From Lumnitzera littorea (Eukaryota; Streptophyta; Magnoliopsida; Myrtales; Combretaceae): a DNA stretch of 64,000 bases. This document shows, in pieces, positions 55,742 to 64,000 of the stretch. The notes under the pieces are model-generated. The model had not been told where the DNA came from. It worked only from the letters and a program-made list of their open reading frames with translations, and did not search any database. The stretch is from positions 94,770,902 to 94,834,901 of the forward strand of contig JAMXBB010000009.1 in NCBI GenBank assembly GCA_024138015.1, read 5' to 3'. Position 1 is the stretch's first letter, and each line of letters starts with the position of its first letter. Made by a program: the position numbers and the translations under genes.

Positions 55742-56815
55742 ATCTTCATGAGACCATGCAAATACATCTTAGTATCCAAATAGTAGTGTGATCATTTCAG
55801 CCTTTTGTTCTTCTTTTAGATTCCCTCTAATTTTCAATGTTTTGGCATTTTCATCAATCCCAATATTAATCATCTCAATTGGCTCGTTAATGGAAATTTT
55901 ACTCATTTCATGTTTTTGCCAAATTTCTTGCATGTCATCGTAGGCATTGACATCACTCCCAATAACTAATCTAGTAGGGTCGTAGGTGATATCAATATTT
56001 TTATCACCTATCTACGTAAGGTATCTATGGCCTTTATTCGGAGCATTGGATCTCGGAAAGAAAAGTATGTAAAAGAAAAAGTGTAAGTAAGGATGAAGTG
56101 AAGAGAAAAGAGATTGATTCTTATATAGACGAAGCTTCTTTTGAGTATAATTTCAAAACTCTATAAAATACTATACTATAATTCATCCTTTACCCTAAGG
56201 AAGACTTATTGCTATTCATAAGGATGGAGAACCAATTATTCAGGTGATAGGACTTCTTGGATGGGCTAGCTATTTTATTTCTATTGGAGGTGTCCTCTTT
56301 GGCAAGCTCTGAATTCAGGATATCGACCTAAATGAATGTTTTTGACAATGGTAGGAAGGTCATTAAGGCGTGATACAACCTGTCAACTTTTTTGTCCCTA
56401 ACTTACATTCTTTGCAACTCTTCTATTAGGGTTAGGATGTAGCTTAGCCCATAGGTTCTAAACTGGCCTTCTTTTAACTTTGGCTTCTCATCTCTCTCTC
56501 GATCACTGATCATGTATACCTCTTCAAATATTTGGAGCACAAAGTCCTCTAGCTCCTCGGTGCTAATATAGGGTATGGTTGTTTCTTTATATATTTTGTA
56601 ATCTTGGTCACCTATAATTGTTGTGATCTGGCCATTGGAGATAAACTTAACCTTCTCATGAAGACTCAAAGGTATGGCCCCTGCTAACGTATCTAAGGTC
56701 TACCCAATAACAGGTTGAAGGTCCTTAGGATGTCTAAAACTTGAAATTGGATGTTAAATGTTTGTAGGCCAATGTAAACTGGTAAGTCGATCTCCCCCAT
56801 AATTTCCCTTCTATA
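55742..56815 (-). pseudogene. TAT-E linker between protease and RT
   Basis: The protease end motif Leu-Leu-Gly-Arg-Pro is at about 56705-56720. An open stretch (56403-56669) reads Met-Ser-Leu-His-Glu-Lys-Val-Lys-Phe, Ile-Gly-Asp-Gln-Asp-Tyr, then acidic residues and Leu-Lys-Glu-Gly-Gln-Phe-Arg. This is the connector typical of TAT elements, with no catalytic role known to me. The rest is broken. Confidence 0.65.
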
Positions 56816-57430
56816 TCAGTCAAAAGCCCTAATTGTTGTTGAACTTATCTTGATAGTAGTTGCATCAAAGTTTAGTAGATCTAGGGTTGTTAGAAAACAG
56901 ACATTTAAGGATGACTCGTTGTCAATGAGGACTCTTGTCTCGATGATGTTGTTTACCTTTACTATTATGAATAGAGGCTTAGTATGCTGATTACCTTCTT
57001 CACTCAATTCCTTGGTAGAGAAAGAAATCTGATTCATAGTGAGCATAGAGTTGGTAATAGACGCTATTCTTTCAGCTAGTATTTCACGAGGGACTTTGAC
57101 TTCCCTTAATGTTCTGAACAAAGCTTCTCGATGTGGTTCTAATGCCATTAATAAACTCATGAGGGATATTTGTATTGGAGTCTTAGCAAGCTAATCCATT
57201 ACTTTATACTCGCTAGACTTGATTATCTTAGTGGAGGCAGACAATCCTTCTTCATGTTTAATTGGTTCATTGTTTGGTTTTTCCAACACAGCCTTCTTTT
57301 TCAACTCTTCTCTTAGATCATAGATTTTGCCAGAACAGGTCATTCCTCCTATAAGTGAGCTCGATTGCCCATGATTTATTTCTTGGTAGTTGAGAGGGGT
57401 AGTTTTATAACTTTCAGGGGCTAAAGGCAC
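56816..57430 (-). pseudogene. TAT-E aspartic protease and preceding linker
   Basis: Minus strand 56816-57160 is open for 114 codons. It reads Arg-Val-Leu-Ile-Asp-Asn-Glu-Ser-Ser-Leu-Asn-Val-Cys at residues 76-88, matching the active site of this group, normally Ile-Asp-Gly-Gly-Ser-Ser. The catalytic Asp (codon 56921-56923) is kept, but both Gly are changed to Asn and Glu by G-to-A changes, so it is inactive. The upstream part (57191-57430) has Leu-Arg-Glu-Glu-Leu-Lys-Lys-Lys and is linker. Confidence 0.85.
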
Positions 57431-59019
57431 ATGGAAGGTATACCTTTTAGTCTGTAGAACTTGTTTCTCCTCTTACTTGTAGAATCTATAGACTTGGGTC
57501 TCTCGATTGGAACCAATCATGTTGATAGCGGGATTTGAATTGTCAAATATCATATTGATGATGGGCCTATGGTTAGGTAAGGGGTTATTGTTGATGTTTG
57601 GAGTGGGAGCCTCTATAAAATCTAGTTGGACTGTACCTTTGTCAATTAAGTCTTGAATTTTGTTCCTTAACCTCCAACACGAGTTGGATGAATGGCCTAC
57701 CTGCCCTAAATGATACTGATACCTTACATTGGGATTAAAAAATCTTGGCTTATACCTTTCATTGGGATCCTTAGAATGGAGCAGATTGTCTTTTCTTAGT
57801 TTTTTAAGTACCCGATTGAATGGAATGAGTATTTTAGTAAACTGCCTTAGGGCCCTGTTAGCTTGTGGTTGGCTTCTATATTGTTGTTGAGCTAGTAGAG
57901 GATTTACCCTGAAAGAGACTCGGGTGTTAGGTTAGGTGTTTGAATTGACTGTGCTAATAGTAGCTTCTCTGGGCTTAGCAGTGGTGGTTTTAGAAGAGGG
58001 TGGTTTTCTATCTTATGTCTCTTCTAACTTGCTGGAGAAGACGACATTTTCAATCTGGCACCCTACTACTATTACTTCTATGAAACTAGAAGAGGCTTGC
58101 TTAATTAGGTGAGAGAAATAGGGTCTCTCGAGTGTGTTGATAAAAGTTGAAGTTAGCTCTTTCTCAGTCACAGGATAGATACCCTTGTAGCTAGGGGCCT
58201 CCACCTTTAGGCATACTCTTTGAAAGATTCATTATGTCTTTTCCTTAGGGTAACCAAATCCATCATGGTTGGTGCCACGTCAACATTGAACCTATATTGC
58301 TCATAAAATGCTCTAGCTAGCTTTTCACATGTGTTCACCTAATTTAGATCTAATTGGGTGTACCAAGTTAAAGCAGGGCCAATTAGGCTGTCTTGAAAAG
58401 TTTGGACCATGAGTTGATCATCTTGCACATACTTGCCCATCTTGCGTACATATAGTCGGGTGTGCAGCTTAAGGCATCCTATCCCATTGTACTTTTTGAA
58501 GTCATGTACTTTGAATTTTTCTAGGAAGCTTCCATAATTATAGGTACAAAAGTTTGTTATATTAGCCTACTCAAAACCATCATACGCCTCAAGCGTTTTC
58601 ATCTTTTCAGTGATTTGTTGAGTTAGTCACTTCTTAAGCTCTTTCAGTCTGTCTTAATTAGGTTTCGACTTTAGGTTAACTAGAAACAAGTAAGTGTTTA
58701 GCTTGAAAGATGGGTTGACCTTTGGATAGACCCTTTTTATCTTAAAGTATTCAAAGGCCTAGTTGACTTTAAGGTAGGCTTCTTCTACTTCGAGGGGTTG
58801 GGCTTTAGTATTTTTTCAATGTCAAGCTTTAGAGCTTCCTTCATTTGATGGAGTTGTATACTTGAGTAAGGCAATGCTATTAGCGAGGAAGCTTAATTGA
58901 TCAGCAATCTTCCCTACTGTTTGTACTAAAGAGCGGAACCTCAGCTTGGTAGGATCAACAATTTTGGGGTTGACACTATTGTTGTTGGCATTAATATTGT
59001 TGTTTCCTTGGCCGGCCAT
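57431..59019 (-). pseudogene. gag: TAT-E gag, decayed
   Basis: A start Met at 59017-59019 opens a 65-codon frame (Met-Ala-Gly-Gln-Gly-Asn-Asn-Asn). Further along come Val-Gln-Thr-Phe-Gln-Asp-Ser-Leu-Ile-Gly-Pro-Ala-Leu-Thr-Trp-Tyr (about 58370-58415), Arg-Phe-Asn-Val-Asp-Val-Ala-Pro-Thr, Lys-Arg-His-Asn-Glu-Ser-Phe-Lys-Glu-Tyr-Ala and Glu-Lys-Glu-Leu-Thr-Ser-Thr-Phe-Ile-Asn-Thr-Leu (58130-58165): a standard plant gypsy capsid. A His-Ser-x-x-x-Cys-Trp near 57665-57690 is the end of a zinc-knuckle-like region. Stops at several Gln or Trp positions. Confidence 0.85.
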
Positions 59020-60831
59020 TCTGGTTTATGAGTTGGTTCGAATAGGACTTCATTAGAAGGTTTGATGCTTAGGAGCTATCTTAGTGACTTATTTAAGACC
59101 ACTTCTCAATAAGTCAGTACACGAATATTTTTCAAAGAGATGAATGATAAAGAAAGAAATGCATAGCATACGGATGCAAAGGATTAGAATCAATAAATAA
59201 CAAGCAAGATGGTAAATTTTTATTAATTTTTGTAGTTTTTAGAGTTCCCTTTGATATTATTTGAAAAAGAAAATACATTTAAGAGGATTATTCCTATCTC
59301 TAAATGTTCTTCGGGTGCTTGATAGGCGTTCTCCTTTTTTGCTTACTGGACCCTGTTGGTGCTCTCCCTTCCTTTTTCTTGAGTTAGACTTTTCCATTTC
59401 TTCAAATTCTTTGAGTCTTTTTAAGGTAATCCTCAATTGATGTTCTAAGGCCCTAGAATGTTGTTTTGATTCTCAAAAGAGATCCTCCCATGTGTCTCGC
59501 TCTTCATAGATTATTTATATACAAGCTTGTATTTAGTCCATGTATGTCTTGATTTTAGGATTTGGTTCAGCTAGTGTAGGTTAGATGACCTTTGGTGCTC
59601 GATACTGGATTTCCCTTACCTTATGGAGCTGATTGTATAAGTATTCTTTGGTAACTCAGTGCTTGTCCACTTCTCCTAGCTACTCTCCTAAATCGATGTT
59701 TAGGTTGACGGTCTTTGTTTCCTATAACTGTTTGATTGCTCTGAGTTTGGACATCTTTTGTAGTAGCAAAATCTGAAGGTTCTCATAATCCAAGGTCATG
59801 ATATCCAACAGAAGACTGTAGACTATATCTCGAATACCTCTAAATTGTTTGATCATATTGTTAAGGTAATAACCTATGTAGAATTTCATCCCAATTAGGG
59901 GTATTACTTGATAATTTTTGCAAACTAGGATTACCCTTTTGAAGTTGCTCTATTTTGCTATCCATAAGATAATGGCAATTTGGAAGTTTATCAATACTTC
60001 CACCCAACAATAGGTGGATTTTCCTTCTAAGAGATGGACTTTATCAACAAAAGAATTGACCAGATCAATATTATGAGCAAACTCTCCTCGGATTAGATCA
60101 AGCCCATAACATTTCATGCGGTTCACGAACCATATTGCTGGTAATGCTATGTTGGTCTTTAGTGCATCATCATTCTTTTCTTTCAAAATATTGAGGCTTC
60201 TAATCTATTTTACGAGGAGGGCCAGAACATATGATTTGCTTTCAAGAAATTGGCTCACTAACTAAACGACCCTAAGATGGATATGGAACTTTCCATTAGG
60301 GAATAGGAGGGTCCTGAATGCAGCTAGGATAAAGGCTTTTATTCTATTCTATCCCCAATCTTTAAGATTGCTACAGAAGATGCCCTATTGGTTGGATTTA
60401 GGCTCATTGATGAACCATGCTTTTAAGTCTTCCAGTTTGATGTAGTTACCATTACAGCTTCCAAGAGCTTTGTTTACTTTGGCTTTTTGAACACCCAGGA
60501 ATCTTGAGAAGGCATTTACGGGGTCTACTTCCAAATTTGGGGTATGTATATTTTCTAAAGAAGGGGCTTAAAGTAATTGGGTATACTCTTTAAGTATTAG
60601 GCTCTTCAGGTGAGGCCCAACTCAAAAAGCCATTTCTACGAGTTCCCAAAAGTTGGTTAGAGCCCTAATCAAATTAATCTCTATTTTTACTTTAGGGAAT
60701 GATAGAATGGGCTTGATCCTATTGATGATGGTCTCTTGTTCCCTTGGATTGAAGTGTTGTAATCATTGGTCTAAGATGGGCTTGCTAGCAAATTTTTCCT
60801 TAAAGTAGACGGAGTTGGATGAATAAGCCAT
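59020..60831 (-). pseudogene. TAT-E extra ORF upstream of gag
   Basis: It begins at ATG 60829-60831 (Met-Ala-Tyr-Ser-Ser-Asn-Ser-Val-Tyr-Phe-Lys-Glu-Lys-Phe-Ala-Ser-Lys-Pro) and runs, with stops and shifts, about 1.8 kb to gag. Ogre/TAT elements are known for an additional ORF before gag; this fits in position and length. Readable features are Leu-Gly-Ser-Cys-Asn-Gly-Asn-Tyr, an open stretch at 59950-60186, and a charged, coiled-coil-like Glu/Arg/Lys-rich segment near 59380-59480, next to gag. Its function is not known. I recall no enzyme motif. Confidence 0.6.
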
Positions 60832-61350
60832 TTCTTAATCTGAATTACAAAAGAAAAAATATGTTACAAGATTGTCTGACTATTATTTACAACAATAAGG
60901 AAACTCCATGCGATTCTATATTTTTATCTCCATCTTGCTTGATTATTCATCGATTCTAAATGTCATGAATACATAAGGATGGGTTCTAAAGGTTCTTAAG
61001 CTTATGTGACCTCACTTGTTAAAGAACACTTTTATTGGTCACATCAAGCTTATGTAGGGATGGCCTAATTAACTCTGAGTGGTGGTTACACCATAGTAGC
61101 CGGAGCTTACACAATGGTCCCCCATTCTAGGGTCCTAATACGGTTCGGGTTTGACCATTTCTACCATACATTTGAGGAAAATTAAACCCTTCCCTCCAAA
61201 TGGTTAAATACATAAAACTGAACCTATAAAAGATGTTAGTACAATTATGATACAAATAACAAAGAATGAAAAAGTAAATAAATTACACTAAGGTGATTTT
61301 TTAGAGGTTAATTTTAATTTTGGAAAGTTAAATGGCTAACCCTCTTGACG
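60832..61350 (-). mobile_element. TAT-E 5' leader
   Basis: About 520 bases of non-coding sequence between the PBS and the first ORF on the minus strand. Confidence 0.6.
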
Positions 61351-61369
61351 TCTTTAATGGAGTCGCTAA
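61351..61369 (-). promoter_or_regulatory. Primer binding site of TAT-E, decayed
   Basis: The minus strand reads TTAGCGACTCCATTAAAGA directly after the LTR end. In this lineage the site normally begins TGGCGACTCC (tRNA-Arg is reported as the primer of Ogre elements). TGG to TAG is again a G-to-A change. Confidence 0.6.
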
Positions 61370-63558
61370 GGTATCGAGCTTGGATTTTCACTTTCGGTTT
61401 TTTTTTTTATAAACTAATTTTCTTTAAACTGATCAGTATTAAACACTACTTATTTAATACTAACCTTTGACTAAGGTTTAAAGAAAATCAACTTTTATTT
61501 TGAAAATGTATTGGAGTCGCCAGTTGACTAGAGTTGAGAAAAAAGCTAAGTTATGACCAATTGGGAGAATTGGTTATAACTTAGGTACTAATCTATTGAT
61601 TAAACCAATTTTATAATAAAGAAAAAGTAGTTTCAGAAACTAGAGATTTTGATCTAGATGTTAGGTTTTTTAAACTCTTACAGGGATCGTTAACTTTCCA
61701 AATTTAACTTTATCCTTAAAAATCACCTCTGAATTTTATAAAACAAAAACTCAATTATTAGTTACTTTAATTTAGATAACTTAAGTAATCTAAATTTAAA
61801 AAAGGAAAATTAGATTTTATATTTTTTTCATTATCACCCTTAGGTACCTACGTACTCGTTATAAGGGGTTAAATGTATGTAGTTCTTTTTTCTTAAAAAA
61901 ATAAACTTTAGTGGATTGATTGATTTTAGTTTCGAAAAAGGTCGAGTTTATATTTTTACTCAGTTTTATTTATTTAATGAAATTTTCCTAAACTGTCCTA
62001 ATCAGTGTTTTATTTTTTAGTCCTAATTTGGAAAAGGTCCATTTATTTTTATTTTTTGGAAAACCTGATTTTTTTGATGTGTCAAAATGATTTTTACTAA
62101 CTTATTTAATTTTTTTTATTATCTTGTTTATTAATTTCTTATTTATCTATTTCTATTAAACTAAATAAGTAAATAAAAGACTCCCTTTTTTTTCTTTTGT
62201 TTTCCTTCCCTTTTTTTTTCCCTTCTTTCTCTCATTTTTTTTTACAAGTATATGGATAAAAGAATAAAAAAATGATAAAATAAAAATAAATAAATTCAAA
62301 AAAAAAATTTGTAGAGCGAATCAAGCTTGAGTTGGCTTTAGTTTGACTTGGGTTAGCTTCGATCGACTCATACGGCTCGAATCAGCTCAACTTGGCTCAT
62401 GTCAACTTGGTCGGCTCGGGGTCAGCTTAGGTTGGCTTGGTAGGCTACGGTTGGCTTTAGTTAGCTTCGATCAGCTTATACTGCTTGGATCAGCTCGAAA
62501 AGTTGAATTGAAGTATCTTACCTAAGGTTTTTAGGAGTAAGGATTCCAATGGTGGTAGTGGTTTTCATCGAAAATCACTGTGGAGGTAGCTATCCAAGAG
62601 AGAGAAAGGGATTGAGTTAGAGAGTGAAAGCTTTGATTTGCTTACCTAGAGCGTTTTTAAACTTGTGTTATGTATCCTTATATGTTTCCATACCCCTATT
62701 TATACTAAATGTAGCTTAAACAGGCTTAAAAAGGTCATTAATGGAGAAAATTAGCCATGAATGAAGATGTTGGAATTTTAGTTTTTTTTTTTTTCTCATT
62801 TTTAGAGCCATTTTAATATAGAATCTTAATTGAATTTGAATGAAAAATAGGGTGGATTCAAAAGTAGACCATACGTATTACATGATTTCACCATTAATTT
62901 GGTGAAATTGTTTAATAAATGGGGTAAAAAATGGCCAAAAACTGAGCACACGAGGAAAGAAAATGAACTGAAAATCAGGAGCTTGAAACAGGAAGAAGAA
63001 GAAAAGAGGGGTTGCAAGCCATGTGCAAGGCATGTGCCACGTATCTTTACACACGCATTGCATAAATAAAGGGCGCACTATTATACGCCCTCTGCTCCTC
63101 TCTCTTTTAAAAGTAGGGTCGAGGACCTTAGGCTGCAACTTACGGACCAGGTTTAATCTTAGTCTGATCTCCATCCCCCCCTATGTATATATATATATAT
63201 ATACATAATAACATAATAAATAAATAAACAAAAACGAAAGACATTAAAGCATGACTCCTAAAATAATTTTTTTATGCTTTTCGTTTTTTTATACATATAT
63301 TACTTTTATTATTATTATTTTTAATTTCTTATTTTTTGTGTTTTTTCCTAATTTTGTATTTTTCCTAGATTTCTTATTTTTTATGCTTTTCCTTATTTTT
63401 CTATTTTTTGTACTTTTTTGAAACTTCTTTCTAAATTTCTTATTTTTTGGGGTTTTCATTAATTTTCTATTTTCTTTTTGTATTTTTCCTAATTTAGGAC
63501 TCTTTACCCTATTGAGAAGATAAAATAAAATAAAAGAGGAGAAAAAATTAGGTTTCCA
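61370..63558 (-). mobile_element. TAT-E 5' LTR (about 2.19 kb)
   Basis: On the minus strand it starts TGGAAACCTAATTTTT at 63558 and ends ...AAGCTCGATACC at 61370. It matches the 3' LTR 46814-48740 throughout. It contains a repeated ttggct/ggctcg block at 62320-62500, a GA-rich block at 62595-62620 and a (TA)n at 63184-63205. Confidence 0.8.
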
Positions 63559-64000
63559 TAAAAAGAATTGGTAGAGAGAGAGTGCTACTCACAATAGAGA
63601 GAGAAAGGGCTAAGTAGTGTGATTCTCGAGTGTTTTAGTGTTAGTTGATGGCTAGAATGACTTCACAACCTCTAATTTATACTACTTGAGAAAGGATTAA
63701 GCTTGAAAAGTTTAGGAATGACATTAATTTGGGGATTTAGATTAATGAACTTTGATTGGAAAAATACTTTTTTTTTTTTCCACTTTCCTATTTTGTCCAT
63801 ATAATCACTTGAATTTAGAGACCTTTAAGGGTGGATTTAAGACTAAGCCATCCATAGTACATGATTCTACTAAGAAATTGGGTGGCATTGTATGGAAAAC
63901 ACTCGCAATTTCATCTAGAACATAGGTCCCTATGTTGAAAAATAAAGAAGCAAGACATTAGGAAATCGAGGAAAGAGAAAGAAAGAAAAAGAGGTTGGGG
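63559..64000 (-). mobile_element. LTR G, proximal part, continues beyond the window
   Basis: It resumes the LTR sequence interrupted at 46813. Its gagagagagtg block followed by a cctctaatttatactacttgag block parallels the central LTR segment at 47930-48040 of TAT-E. No coding sequence. Confidence 0.55.

Larger units (their letters stand above)
46814..63558 (-). mobile_element. TAT-E: near-complete Ogre/TAT-lineage Ty3/gypsy element (16.7 kb with insert F)
   Basis: A 5' LTR (61370-63558), a PBS, an extra upstream ORF, gag, protease, RT, RNase H, integrase, a tandem-repeat 3' UTR and a 3' LTR (46814-48740) occur in order on the minus strand. The two LTRs resemble each other more than any other LTR in the window. 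Solo LTR F (50446-53079) is inserted near the end of pol, so the element itself is about 14.1 kb. Long LTRs, an extra ORF before gag and 3' UTR tandem repeats are known traits of the Ogre/TAT group. All genes carry stops. Exact ends are uncertain by a few bases, and no clean target duplication was found. Confidence 0.8.

Overview
The window is nuclear DNA of a seed plant, most probably a flowering plant, from a gene-poor, repeat-rich (heterochromatin-like) region. It is AT-rich and has long poly-A/T tracts. Almost every recognisable protein segment is a decayed LTR-retrotransposon domain: mostly Ty3/gypsy, including Ogre/TAT-type elements with very long LTRs, plus one Ty1/copia. I find no intact host gene, tRNA, rRNA or CRISPR array. 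All reading frames longer than 60 codons are either parts of broken gag-pol genes or chance frames.

Layout. 1-5085 (+): a decayed gypsy element, Gy-1, with gag, protease, RT, RNase H, integrase and a probable 3' LTR. It abuts a copia integrase fragment (5086-5218), and the rest of that copia element (Cop-1) resumes at 7441-9780. 9781-14100 holds no recognised gene, apart from a possible captured exon near 13.1-13.3 kb. 14100-15840 (-): leader, primer binding site and 5' LTR of another gypsy element, Gy-L. 15841-20670: AT-rich DNA with a duplicated 0.27-kb segment, an Ogre/TAT LTR fragment and a possible LINE endonuclease trace.

20671-40087 is one old gypsy element, Gy-C, broken into pieces. 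Its 3' LTR is 20671-21351. Its integrase and RNase H end are at 21352-22801. RNase H, RT, protease and late gag follow at 31277-33944. Its early gag and 5' LTR, at 38540-40087, now lie in the opposite orientation. A second gypsy element, Gy-B (22802-31271, -), sits inside the RNase H of Gy-C with matching LTRs and a perfect 5-bp target-site duplication. A 1.2-1.3-kb dispersed repeat of unknown type occurs once in Gy-B and once in Gy-C. Two ~3.1-kb Ogre/TAT-type LTRs in inverted orientation (33945-37044 and 40088-43205) flank the flipped segment, which suggests an inversion by recombination between them.

40088-64000 is a nest of Ogre/TAT elements, all on the minus strand. LTR H with a tandem-repeat-rich 3' UTR (40088-45239) is interrupted by LTR G (45240-46813 and 63559-end). 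LTR G is interrupted by a nearly complete element, TAT-E (46814-63558), with an extra upstream ORF, gag, protease, RT, RNase H and integrase. The last codons of TAT-E pol are interrupted by solo LTR F (50446-53079), which has a perfect 5-bp target duplication.

The genes worked together only when the elements were active: Gag coat, protease maturation, RT/RNase H copying, integrase insertion. All copies are now dead. Several catalytic residues are lost by G-to-A changes on the coding strand, and glutamine codons have become stops, the pattern expected of long-term cytosine-methylation decay. Boundaries given as exact come from matching LTR ends or target duplications. The others are approximate and by eye, because no alignment could be run.
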